Below, one piece after another: positions 56,201-64,000 of a stretch of DNA of 64,000 bases. Under the pieces are notes generated by a model, which was given only the letters and a program-made list of their open reading frames with translations, ran no database searches and was not told the DNA's origin. The DNA is from Amphibalanus amphitrite (taxonomy: Eukaryota > Arthropoda > Thecostraca > Balanomorpha > Balanidae): contig NW_024881989.1 of assembly GCF_019059575.1 (NCBI RefSeq), forward strand, positions 1 to 64,000, written 5' to 3'. The number at the start of each line of letters is the position of its first letter. Within the stretch, counting starts at the first letter, position 1. A program made the translations under genes and the position numbers.

Positions 56201-58254
56201 GCTGGCCATGCTGGGCCTGGTGGCGGCCGGCACCCTGGGCTACCTGCCCGTCAACCTGCGGGACGTGGCGCGCGCCATCGACAGCAGGCGCCGAAGGCGA
56301 CGGGGCCGGGGCCGGGGCGGCCGCCAGCGCCGCAACGCCGCCGCCGGGACCGGCCCGCACACACTGGAACAGGTCAGTGTCAGACAGGAGTCAGTGTCAG
56401 TGTCACACAGGAGTCAGTGTCAGACAGGAATCAGTGTCAGTGTCACACAGGAGTTAGTGTCAGTGTCAGACAGGAGTCAGTGTCAGTGTCACACAGGAGT
56501 TAGTGTCAGTGTCAGACAGAAGTCAGTGTCAGTGTCACACAGGAGTTAGTGTCAGTGTCAGACAGGAGTCAGTGTCAGTGTCAGACAGGAGTCAGTGTCA
56601 CACAGGAGTCAGTGTCAGTGTCACACAGGAGTCAGTGTCAGTGTCACACATGAATCAGTGTCAGTGTCACACAGGAATCAGTGCCACACAGGAGTCAGTA
56701 TCAGACAGGAGTCAGTGTAACACAGGAGTCAGTTTCAGACAGGAGTTAGTGTCAGACAGGAGTCAGAGTCAGTGTCAGTGTCACACAGGAGTCAGTGTCA
56801 GTGTCACACAGGAGTCAGTGTCAGTGTCACACATGAATCAGTGTCAGTGTCACACAGGAATCAGTGCCACACAGGAGTCAGTATCAGACAGGAGTCAGTG
56901 TAACACAGGAGTCAGTTTCAGACAGGAGTTAGTGTCAGACAGGAGTCAGAGTCAGTGTCAGTGTCACACAGGGGTCAGTGTCAGTGTCAGACAGGAGTCA
57001 GTGTCAGACAGGAGTCAGTGTCAGTGTCAGACAGAGTCATTGTCAGACAGGAGTCATTGTCAGACAGGAGTCAGTGTCAGACAGGAGTCAGTGTCAGTGT
57101 CAGACAGGAGTTAGTGTCAGTGTCACACACAGCTGTTAGTGTCACACAGGAGTCAGTGTCAGACAGGAGTCAGTGTCAACTGTCACACAGGAGTCAGTGT
57201 CAGACAGGAGTCAGTGTCATAGGAGTCAGTGTCAGACAGGAGTCAGTGTCAGATAGAAGACAGTGTCAGACAGGAGTCACTTCAGTGTCTAACAGGAGTC
57301 AGAGTCAGTGTCAGGCAGTAGTCAGTGCCTGGTGTCTGCTGTTTCAGCTACTGGTGGCCGCTGACGGACCGGTGTTTGTCCGTTGTTTCAGCCGCTGACG
57401 GACCGGTGTCTGTCCGGTGGTTCAGCCGCTGACGGTCACTCTGTCTGGTGTGTCAGTGCTACCGCTGACCGCGGTGTCTGTCTTGTGTTTCAGTGCTGCC
57501 GCTGACCGCTCTGTGTGGTGTTTCGGCCGCTGACGGTCGCTCTGTGTGGTGTTTCAGCCGCTGACGGTCGCTCTGTGTGGTGTTTGGGCCGCTGACGGTC
57601 GCTCTGTGTGGTGTTTCAGTGGTGCTGCTGACCGCTCTGTGTGGTGTTTCGGCCGCTAACGGTCGCTCTGTGTGGTGTTTCAGTGCTGCCGCTGACGGTC
57701 GCTCTGTCCGGTGTTTCAGTGCTGCCGCTGACCGCGGTGTCTGTCCGGTGTTTCAGCCGCTGAACGCGGTGTCTGTCCAGTGTTTCAGTGCTGCCGCTGA
57801 CCGCTCTGTGTGGTGTTTCGGCCGCTGACGGTCGCTCTGTGTGGTGTTTCAGCTGCTGCTGACTGCCGACCCGGACCGGTGTGTGCTCCGACTCATCTGT
57901 GAGGCAGAGTTCGTCGGCCCGCGCTGGGCCGCCTCAGCCGAAGAGCGGCTCGTTCACCATCTCTTCGGGTGAGCTGCAGGCGCGCCGGAGCACAGTGACT
58001 GGGCTCAACACATGGAAAATGCCACCAATTTCAGCGCTCCCGCCGCTGTGCGCTACTCTAACCGTCTCCGTGTATTGCCTGTCTGGCAGGGCCAGGCCGG
58101 GCCGGCGGCCGCCGCTGCCGGCGCCCATGGAGCGCGCGGCGCGCCGCGGCCGGCAGGCGCGGCTGCGGGCAGCACCCAGCGCGCGCTGCCACCTGCTCAG
58201 CCCGCGCTGCCGCGCCAGCCCGCTGGAGGCCGTGCGGCGCGGCACCGGCGTCAG
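41118..58254 (+). CDS. DM4/12-like secreted protein gene, four exons recognised
   Basis: Exons 41118-41279, 56181-56372, 57853-57968 and 58090-58254 join with phases 0, 0 and 2 and encode about 211 residues after which the end is uncertain. The parts are a signal peptide; a hydrophobic stretch YAATLAMLGLVAAGTLGYL; a very basic linker of arginines (about residues 89-106); LEQLLLTADPDRCVLRLICE, matching the conserved CxLRxICE core of DM4/12 proteins; and RCHLLSPRCRASPLE, matching their terminal C-x6-C-x-x-S pattern. DM4/12 is an arthropod family of small secreted proteins with no settled biochemical role. If no splice occurs at 58255 the frame runs on to a stop at 58451-58453. Family assignment is from motif spacing; an intervening missed exon between 1 and 2 is possible. 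Confidence 0.6.
41280..41780. other. Proximal intron 1, no feature recognised
   Basis: Unique-looking sequence after the donor; nothing coding or clearly repetitive was recognised. Confidence 0.4.
41785..42140. repeat. CTGTCCCACCGCGG minisatellite
   Basis: About 17 units of CTCTGTCCCACCGCGGTCC, some extended by CGTGAGCC. The CGGCGTGAGCC units carry GTGAGC donor-like words on the plus strand. Confidence 0.9.
42165..42255. repeat. 59 bp tandem repeat, left part of a split array
   Basis: Units GACTCAGAGGCGGCAGTCTG, then TAGACCGCACAGTCTGATGTCT; they continue at 44640-44950 after intervening insertions. Confidence 0.85.
42256..43158. mobile_element. hAT-type nonautonomous element with a nested TTAA element
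   Basis: Perfect 16 bp terminal repeats CACTGGCGGATCCAGG. CACTGGCGGATCC-type ends are common among hAT elements. An 8 bp target duplication was not seen. No transposase. A 480 bp TTAA element lies inside. Confidence 0.75.
42487..42966. mobile_element. Short TTAA element, family E, nested in hAT
   Basis: TTAA at both edges with 21 bp ends TTAAAGGGACCCTCCCACCT(T); one mismatch between the ends. Noncoding. Confidence 0.8.
43440..44000. repeat. 20 bp minisatellite GGGCACCACAGGCCTGTCAG
   Basis: About 25 irregular units; three more at 44230-44285. Confidence 0.88.
44296..44632 (-). pseudogene. LINE reverse-transcriptase C-terminal fragment
   Basis: On the minus strand the frame reads SPYCDCGSPKETVAHFVLNC then PHFNMLRSELF and ends after about 50 more residues. 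The CxC(x8)H(x4)C arrangement is the zinc-knuckle-like tail of jockey/R1/CR1-type LINE polymerases. The rest of the element is missing upstream. Confidence 0.7.
44635..44950. repeat. 59 bp tandem repeat, right part of a split array
   Basis: Five units of GGCGGCAGTCTGTGGACCGC, ACAGTCTGATGTCTGTGAGTA type, the same as 42165-42255. Confidence 0.88.
45185..45625. repeat. GTGTCCCACAGG minisatellite
   Basis: About 30 degenerate units of 15-18 bp (CAGGGTGTCCCGCGGAG). Followed to 46256 by sequence without recognised features. Confidence 0.8.
46257..46440. repeat. CCGGACAGCAG repeat upstream of the receptor gene
   Basis: About 15 units of GCCGGACAGCA (11 bp) with CGCGCCGTC variants. Open in frame with the receptor, but probably 5' UTR. 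Confidence 0.85.
46467..48143 (+). CDS. Atypical intronless rhodopsin-fold (class A-like) receptor
   Basis: 558 residues from ATG 46467. An N-glycosylation site (NAS, 10-12) precedes seven hydrophobic helices: about 62-89, 97-120, 131-160, 170-188, 221-249, 469-497 and 509-537. Cys129 and Cys197 fit the usual disulfide. Loop 3 is about 220 residues, rich in Pro, Ser and Ala, with four or five PGPPGGSAPR units (about 410-457). The C-tail is short, with DFRRAF as helix 8. Signature residues are altered: the helix 2 Asp is Asn109, DRY reads LRY (153-155), the helix 6 CWxP reads TIFP, and NPxxY reads GPLAT. Ligand and coupling are unknown. The frame extends upstream, but the repeat there makes 46467 the best start. 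It lies within intron 1 of the DM4/12-like gene, same strand. Confidence 0.85.
   Translation: MAQLSAEPGNASCLFSSPHLHCYRQRAGPWPPAAPGAGPWSDGGPWRLVCASTAGPERAAGLYGALVALTGCLVPLVVVLNLAVVVTVLSSRRLHTVINALVVVLCASNVLWAALPVHLSAWRNAPVQCRLRTFLFVITRGISSTAILGITVLRYLLVVRNRSFSASRRNVAAAVGLAVLPSLGKWLLRRGDDKAGCQPVLAWSPDGFPIIARFERALDPVLVAASVSEYAVGLLVLGFCYSAILVAVVRSKRRVAGAGGAPHQPGAAAAGSGGPAAGRPQGSEQDSGSAPTPRQPPATRTGDKVRLFVISKKADAPAVPCPMRASQSGPLTNTNPNTSRPAVQEPSAARPERPALLSVPKRAPPAHQSPNRARTTALEPSSQSASSEAPPSPASSASQRSGDFSSTAPRPGPPGGSAARPGPPGGSAPWPGPPGGSAPRPGPPGGSAPRLGPPGGGRPAPARRPAGRVDLVATVSLSVFVVVLFVTIFPYVVSLGVINARAECVLSAAQRVLVSVVVVASMGAAAVGGPLATVLFSADFRRAFGVLCRRLRRALTGR
48144..48930. other. 3' flank of receptor gene
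   Basis: 48147-48205 repeats the coding tail (CGTTCGGCGTCCTCTGCCGG). 48760-48925 has about five units of CCGGACAGCGGGCAGGG type. Nothing else recognised. Confidence 0.6.
48937..49732 (-). mobile_element. TTAA element, family B copy
   Basis: Right end GGGCGAGGGTTAA at 49720-49732 with a C-run. Begins with AGAGCTTCGCGGAAA as at 15719. Interior includes CGTAACATGTTACGAAGG-like words and TGACCTGACCTGACC. A second, truncated copy of the end region follows to about 49860. Confidence 0.7.
50109..51036 (+). mobile_element. TTAA element, family D, complete
   Basis: TTAA both sides; ends TTAACCCGCGAGTTGCTGGG and CCCAGCAACTGCCGGGTTAA. Hairpins GGGGGGCGTTAAACGCCCCC (about 50126-50150) and GGGGGCGTTTAACGCCCCC (about 50966-50990). 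928 bp, noncoding. 58917-59843 is an inverted near-identical copy. Confidence 0.88.
51079..52316. mobile_element. TA-flanked TIR element with GGGGAGAGTGGGG ends, copy 3
   Basis: Ends TAGGGGAGAGTGGGGTAA and its mirror TTACCCCACTCTCCCCTA. Subterminal GGGGCAATTTGGCC words at about 51280 and 51310, inverted at about 51910-51945. Noncoding. Confidence 0.82.
52729..53909 (+). mobile_element. TTAA element, family C-like, complete
   Basis: TTAA both sides; ends TTAACCCGCGCGGGGCTGGG and CCCAGCCCCGCGCGGGTTAA. Hairpins GGGGGTAAATTTTACCCCC (52750) and GGGGGTAAAATTTACCCCC (53844). Long TGACCTGACCT runs at 53400 and 53545-53580. 1181 bp, noncoding. Confidence 0.87.
53910..55257. mobile_element. TTAA-family fragment with right end only
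   Basis: Right end GGGTCACGGGTTAA at 55244-55257 with a C-run; interior resembles other members (GTGACGTCA, TGACCT). The left end was not found. CCGGCCGGGGTAACTTTTTC at about 54300 faces a similar inverted word at about 49905-49975. Confidence 0.5.
55374..56172. repeat. CTGACCGGGC/CTGTTCCGC minisatellite up to exon 2 acceptor
   Basis: About 30 units combining CGGGCCGTCTGTTCCGC and TGTCTGACCGGGCGG. The last unit runs straight into the acceptor (CTGTTCCGCAG), so each unit carries a near-copy of the polypyrimidine/acceptor approach without the AG. Confidence 0.9.
56181..56372 (+). CDS. DM4/12-like gene exon 2
   Basis: 64 codons after TTCCGCAG, ending CTG GAA CAG before GTCAGT. Contains the hydrophobic segment and an arginine/glycine-rich run that could be a proprotein-convertase-type cleavage region. 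Confidence 0.75.
56373..57330. repeat. Exon 2 donor-derived minisatellite
   Basis: About 50 units of CACACAGGAGTCAGTGTCAG or CAGACAGGAGTCAGTGTCAG. They resemble the exon 2 junction CACACTGGAACAG then GTCAGTGTCAG, so most units hold a GTCAGT donor-like word. A larger duplication of about 185 bp (about 56630-56775 and 56815-56960) is visible inside. Confidence 0.9.
57340..57852. repeat. Exon 3 acceptor-derived minisatellite
   Basis: About 14 units of 30-38 bp with GTGTTTCAGTGCTGCCGCTG or GTGTTTCAGCCGCTGACGG, versus the true GTGTTTCAG then CTGCTGCTGACTGCC. Each unit has a pyrimidine tract and AG. Confidence 0.92.
57853..57968 (+). CDS. DM4/12-like gene exon 3
   Basis: Acceptor GTGTTTCAG, 116 nt, donor GTGAGC, phases 0 to 2. 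Encodes ADPDRCVLRLICEAE and ERLVHHLF. Confidence 0.78.
58090..58254 (+). CDS. DM4/12-like gene exon 4 (end uncertain)
   Basis: Acceptor TCTGGCAG; the first base completes Gly. Encodes MERAARRGRQARL and CHLLSPRC. A GTCAGA donor at 58255 is proposed because copies of the same junction form the array beyond it; otherwise translation continues to 58453. Confidence 0.6.
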
Positions 58255-58395
58255 GTCAGAGCGGTCCCCGACCCCGACTCCCCACACCAGTCCCGGGTCA
58301 CCAGTGCGGGTCAGGGCGGCCACCAGTGCGGGTCACCAGTGTCAGGTCAGAGCGGCCACCAGTGCGGGTCAGAGCGGTCACCAGTGCCAGGGCAC
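58255..58395. repeat. Exon 4 end-derived tandem copies
   Basis: CACCAGTGTCAGGTCAGAGC and CACCAGTGCGGGTCAGAGC units echo the exon 4 end CACCGGCGTCAG then GTCAGAGCGG. Confidence 0.75.
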
Positions 58396-58817
58396 TATAA
58401 GTCCAAGAAGCATGTGGTTCAGCTCGATTCGGTCACCTCAATTACCATTATAGTGGTTTCCGAATTACAAGAATGCCTAACCCATATATGGCCTAATGGC
58501 TTATAATAATAGTACCTAAAATCAAGAGTAAAATGGCAAAAAATCGAAATCAACATCGTGCCACCGTCATGCTGAACTGCCGATTCCGTCGATTTTGATG
58601 CATAACACATGGGTCCCTAAAGCACAGTTTTTAGCTAGCACTTATCTCTTTGGTGAGCCGATTTCTATGGACATAATGGAAGCAAAACATTGGCGCATGA
58701 CCTAAGCAAGCCTTAGTTTTCGTGACAATTTGTGACCTAGCCTGACCTAGCTTTGACCTGAAACATACCAAATATTGTCCCTCTTGAAAGTATCGCTACT
58801 TGAAAGCTGGTTAGGGA

Positions 58818-58917
58818 GCCCCAGGCTTTTCAGGGTTAGCCGCTTGGCCGGCCTATACCGTTTTCACGGTTTCGCGGGCCGGCCAGGCGGCTAAAACCCT
58901 CAAAAGCCTGTGGCTCT
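58818..58917. repeat. GC-rich palindrome beside the TTAA element
   Basis: GAGCCCCAGGCTTTTCAGGG, GCCGCTTGGCCGGCC is mirrored by GGCCGGCCAGGCGGCTAAAACCCT on the other side of a CCGTTTTCACGG centre. Confidence 0.85.
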
Positions 58918-59843
58918 TAACCCGGCAGTTGCTGGGGTATTTCGCCACCCACCGTTTGCTGGGGGGGGGGGGGGCGTTAAACGCCCCCAGCCGATAACTC
59001 GAGAACCAATAGGCGCAGCGAAACGCACGAGGCGGCAAACGAAAGAGCGCGACGAGACGCTTCAGATGAGTACTTCAAAGTTGAATTTTGAGGTCACAGG
59101 TCGGGTCAAGGTCAGGTCAAACACCTGAAATCGGGCTTTCAGTAGCATGGACTTCAGGACTTCGCAATGGGCGCCTTTCGTCATAAACTCTGTCCAAACG
59201 GTGCACAATCCATCATATAAGGCCTACAAGAGTGTCAGCTCCATGTAGGGGTCAGTCAAGCATAGGTTAGGGTCAAGGTCAGGTCAACCGGGTAGGCACA
59301 TATCCCCGAAAATCAAAACTGATATTCGCAGCCTGTGACACATGTTTTAGAGGTAATTTGGGGCGTAGAACACGATGGTGACATTCATTTTATCATATCT
59401 GTACGTGTTTGGCTCAAAAAGTTCAATTTAAGAAATGCATGTATCATGGTCGTGAAGAAGTCACGAAAAATTGCCAAGATTCAGTTCAAGATTATGGAAA
59501 ATGCGGAACGATAATCAATAATCGAAGATAGCCATTTGATTGATCATGGTATTGGCAGTCTAATGGCGTTTACGGCATGTCTGTATGTCTATTCTGTGAT
59601 TTTATATGATTTTTTGAACATATGCCGTTTTTGGTCGAAAACTAAGAAATCATGACGTCACTAAAACCTCGATATCTCAAAAATTTTCCGACCGATTTTT
59701 TTAAACTTTGTCACAATAAACTTCAATCAATTCCCTACAGGTACCCAAAATTTGGCGCGCCTGCGGCGCGCCGTTTTTATGCTATGGCCCGGCGAAAAAA
59801 GTGGGGGCGTTTAACGCCCCCCCCCCAGCAACTCGCGGGTTAA
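58917..59843 (-). mobile_element. TTAA element, family D, inverted copy
   Basis: Same ends, hairpins and interior as 50109-51036 but reversed; differences by eye are few. TTAA at 58917-58920 and 59840-59843. Confidence 0.88.
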
Positions 59844-61040
59844 ACCAGGGAGAGATAGCGATACTTTCGAGTAAAGATACTTTTAATAGATACATGCTCG
59901 ATAGTCGATACCTAGGTACCCACAGGGTATCTTCATCATACATGTGAGTGTGTAAAATGTAGACCATATATGATTTTTATGCGACTTATTTAGCGGCTAG
60001 AGCCCGAACTACCTAAGAACAAGCCTACCTAAATGTTGACGTTGACCTGACCTATGACGTCACTGACTCACTAGTCACTGGTAACCTCGAGGTCAACAAA
60101 ATAGTAACAATCCACCTCGTTGACAGATGTTCTGCACCTGCAGCTGCCCTTGACTCAGCAGCCCGCACGGTGCCCGGCAGGTCCTAGGGCCCTGTGAGGC
60201 GGCGCCCGGCGGCGCGGCGACTGACCGCCTCTGCTCTGCCGGTCTCTGAGCTGCGGCTGGCGGCCCCCCGGCCCAGCGGCACACCACAGCCGGACTCACT
60301 GCGAGCGACAAATGGAATCCGGCAGAGACCGACTGCTGAGTATCGAACGTACAGAGTGTCCATTCAATGTTGATCCAATAACTCAGGTGTGCGCGCCTCG
60401 CAGTCAGCGTTCGACTGTCAATACAAGAAACGGGCGCTGCGCGGCGTGCGACGAACCATAAACGGACCGACGGACGGGCGCTGAGGGACTGGACTGACGG
60501 GCCGCGGGACGGGCTCTGAGGGACTGACTGACGGACCGACAGACGGGCGCTGAGGGACTGACAGACGGACCGACGGACGGGCGCTGACGGACCGACAGAC
60601 GGACGCTGAGGGACTGACTGACGGGCCGACGGACCGACGGACGAGGACTGACTTCTGAGCGGACAGGTCGGCCGTCCGCTCACACGGTCGGACTCAGCCA
60701 GCGGCCGGCTCTGCGACACGGCGTTGTTACCGTACGCCAATGTTATAGTAAGTTGTTATGCTCCTTAGGATATTAGGAGCGATTGTTATCGCTATGTATG
60801 GGTTGTGTGCATCTTTGGGCGCTAATATGTACTGTAGTGTTTGGTTTACACAACAGACGTAGGTGTAACTGAATTTCGTACTGGCTACGCGTACAATCAC
60901 TAGCTATGTACTAGCTGTAATAGCAGGGATGTAGTATGAAGGCATTTGTTTTGTTGATAATAAATCAGTTGTTGGACGATGACCTCTCTAGCGACGCTGC
61001 GTGTTGGGCTACCACGGACGGTCCAGGAGCACCGCGTCAT
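59844..61040. other. No gene recognised
   Basis: 60440-60650 has GACGGACCGACAGACGGGCGC and CTGAGGGACTGA units. The rest is unassigned. Confidence 0.5.
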
Positions 61041-61049
61041 CATACCATC

Positions 61050-61685
61050 CCGATATACGGCTCCGTCACACTGCTCTGTCACACTGCTCCGATATACGGC
61101 TCCGGCACACTGCTCCGATATACGGCTCCGTCACACTGCTCCAATATACGGCTCCGTCATACTGCTCCGATATACGGCTCCGATATACTGCTCCGATATA
61201 GGGCTCCGTCACACTGCTCCGTCACACTGCTCCGATACACTGCTCCGATATACCTCCGTCACACTGCTCCGATATACGGCTCCGTCACACTGCTCCGATA
61301 TACGGCTCCGTCACACTGCTCCGATACACTGCTCCGATATACGGCTCCGTCACACTGCTCCGATATACGCTCCGATATACTGCTCCGTCGCACTGCTCCG
61401 ATATACTGCTCCGTCGCACTGCTCCGTCACACTGCTCCGATATACGGCTCCGTCACACTGCTCCGTCACACTGCTCCTATATTGCTCTGTCACACTGCTC
61501 CGATATAAGGTTCCGTCACACTGCTCCGATACACTGCTCCGATATAAGGCTCCGATATACGCTCCGTCACACTGCTCCGTCACGCTGCTCCGATATACTG
61601 CTCTGATATAAGGCTCCGTCACACTGCTCCGATATACGGCTCCGTCACCCTGCTCCGATATACGGCTCCGTCACACTGCTCCATT
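61050..61685. repeat. CTCCGATATACGG/CTCCGTCACACTG minisatellite
   Basis: About 45 alternating 13 bp units; gives open frames without meaning on both strands. Confidence 0.92.
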
Positions 61686-61899
61686 CGTTGTCAGGTATGT
61701 AATGAACCTATACCGTTCCGTCCTGCGGGCCCCAGTTGCTCTGGCAGACCCGCAAGGAGGATCTGCCATTGTGCATATTATAAAGTAATCTTGGTTGTAC
61801 ATACGGAACGGCAGACACGAGAGCTTAGGGGCACTAACTCACCGTCTGCGATACCCGTCAAACTCTCTCAGCACGAAACTACACCTTTTCACCCTCAAA

Positions 61900-62815
61900 T
61901 TAAAATGACGGGATTTCAATTTGAAATATTGGACTTTCAAATAACAAAAGGATTTCAAATAAACGACAGGATTTCAAATCAAATCAAGGACTTCACTTTA
62001 AAACAAGGAGAATTCAATAAAAATCGAAGGAATTCAAATTAAATCTGATTTTGATGTAGTTAAATGTGGATATTTTGAATCGGTTTGTTTGCTAATTATC
62101 AAAGCAGAAGCATCTCCCACTCTGATGTCATTTTCCTCCAGATACACATTTTCAGCCTCCAAGCTGTAGGTATTGGGCAGAACCCTCTCACGAGCGTGAC
62201 CATCGAGGCATCATGCTATCTGAATATCATGCCATTCTTAATATCATGCCTTTCCTTGCCCATTCTTTTATATTTTCCTCGCATGAAGCCTGGCTTTACA
62301 CCACGTCGTCGCGGCTCACCATAGGTTTTCGTTCATGGTATCAAAATAGTCTACATTGGATTCATCTTCACTTACATCTAAGCTCATTTTGTACTCAAAT
62401 AGCGAACAAAACTTGTAAACGAAGACAAGAACCTCTAGGTCAAGTTCTAGGTGAAAATGCGCATTTTATTGTACATGTTTTTTTGCATCTCGTATTGTAC
62501 GCACGCGAATATTATCATGGCCACTGGCCAGCCTTTATGGGTATTCCGCTTTAGAAGAAAATGAATGGAGAATGAATTAAGATTCAGCGATAATTAAAAT
62601 ACCGAATGAGCATTCCCGCCAAAATATCAAGCATATACTTCTTATGACATTTTTGGGTTTAACTTGAATTCCTTGGTTTTAATTTGAATCCTAATATTTT
62701 TAAATGAAATTCCCTCGCTTTGATTTGTTGCCCTGGTGTTTTAATTTGAAGTCCTCTTGCTTTCATTTGAAGTCCTATTTATTTTATTTGAAGTCCTTTT
62801 ATTTTAACTTGATGG
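61900..62815. mobile_element. Foldback-like structure: inverted arrays of a 19 bp AT-rich unit
   Basis: 61905-62050 has six to seven units like GGATTTCAAATCAAATCAA. 62655-62815 has seven to eight units in reverse, like TTTTAATTTGAAGTCCT. About 600 bp of unassigned sequence lies between. Terminal repeats built from tandem units are a foldback-element hallmark. Confidence 0.5.
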
Positions 62816-62935
62816 TAAAAAGGTGTATACGCCTTCTGCTCCCTGAGTTATCCGAAGCCAGAGCATCTTTCTGTAATTTAGCTGAGGTATTTTTTCAGGC
62901 TGAGAAACAGGGAGGAAGGAGGAGGGATGGGACAG

Positions 62936-63523
<588 letters not shown>

Positions 63524-63630
63524 AGCCCATTAGGTCAAGCAGCTGGAACAAATTTACTGTTACAAATCCATCACAAAGGGAGCTGAATTCCCTGTAAGCG
63601 ATACAGCACCGTAGGCTGCTAACTGACGTC

Positions 63631-63704
63631 TATCCGATAGCTCGGTTGGTAGAGCGCTGGACTGCCGGTAGTGAAAGCCCGGGTTCGAGCCGCTCCGGCG
63701 CTCG
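63631..63704 (+). mobile_element. tRNA-derived SINE head (tRNA-like promoter)
   Basis: A-box-like TAGCTCGGTTGGTAGAGCG and B-box GGGTTCGAGCC at tRNA spacing. The D stem pairs, but the anticodon stem does not and the acceptor ends pair poorly, so this is not a working tRNA. A SINE-like body follows to about 63830. Confidence 0.7.
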
Positions 63705-63829
63705 ATATTTGGGACTCCTGACGGGGATGGTCCGTGGTTGGTGGGAGCAGCCGCGGTCAGTTGAAGTCGTGAGTGGGGCGGACCGCGTCCAGCTTTGCTG
63801 AGCACGTTTAACCACGGCCTGTAATTTTC

Positions 63830-64000
63830 CCCATTACCCGGAATTGCCTAATCGGACGGGTAGGGGCTGGGGCCTGCGCGACCATCTGCTTAACGTGGGC
63901 TCCGGCTCTGTCAATCCGCCTATTCAAACATTCGAACAAAATTTTGACAACTACCGATAGCAAGCAACCGAAAGCTGAAAGAGCCCAAGGCGAGAAAATC
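63830..64000. other. Window end, nothing recognised
   Basis: No coding or repeat feature identified. Confidence 0.4.

Noticed and set aside
55247-56360. Arg/Pro/Gly-rich open frames of up to 368 codons on the minus strand
   Set aside because: Repeat translation of the minisatellite before DM4/12-like exon 2 and antisense of that exon.
63631-63704. Functional tRNA gene
   Set aside because: A and B boxes are present, but the anticodon stem does not pair and the acceptor stem is poor; better explained as a SINE head.

Overview
The window is eukaryotic nuclear DNA, almost certainly from an arthropod; a crustacean (barnacle-like) is my best guess, inferred from a DM4/12-like secreted gene, spliceosomal introns and a very repeat-rich, GC-biased background. 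There is no operon structure, no CRISPR array and no rRNA. Real coding sequence is a few percent of the window. The rest is introns, minisatellites and layered transposable elements.

Genes. (1) A complete selenium-binding protein 1 / methanethiol oxidase gene lies on the minus strand, 26923 down to 8249. It has nine exons whose phases all join, giving 474 codons plus stop. (2) A secreted DM4/12-like gene lies on the plus strand: signal-peptide exon at 41118-41279, then exons at 56181-56372, 57853-57968 and 58090-58254. (3) A sister first exon (797-943) encodes a similar signal peptide and mature N-terminus; no downstream exons of its own were found, so it is an alternative first exon or the head of a broken paralogue. 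(4) An intronless rhodopsin-fold receptor (46467-48143, 558 aa) sits inside the 14.9 kb first intron of gene 2 and lacks most class A signature residues. Pseudogenes are a GIY-YIG endonuclease of a Penelope-like element, a mariner transposase, a LINE C-terminus and a broken chitin-binding-like sequence.

Layout. 0-1 kb: lone first exon. 2-8 kb: Penelope-like element interrupted by a TTAA transposon, then a mariner. 8-27 kb: the SELENBP1 gene; its short introns are filled by minisatellites and its 11 kb first intron holds several TIR elements, two large palindromes and a 3.35 kb transposon. 27-41 kb: SINE-like repeats, minisatellites, nested TTAA and LTR elements. 41-58 kb: the DM4/12-like gene with the nested receptor, a hAT element and more TTAA elements. 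58-64 kb: an inverted TTAA element copy, minisatellites, a foldback-like structure, a 590 bp GA tract and a tRNA-derived SINE head.

Most notable observations. In both spliced genes many minisatellites are copies of the adjoining exon/intron junction, so real splice sites are surrounded by 3 to about 25 decoys. A large family of TTAA-flanked elements carries a G-run/C-run hairpin just inside each end. One of them splits a GIY-YIG codon series at TTAA so that removal would restore the frame; another is itself split by a young LTR element with a 4 bp target duplication. Two unrelated Penelope-type inverted repeats carry hammerhead-ribozyme-like cores with tiny self-complementary stem III.
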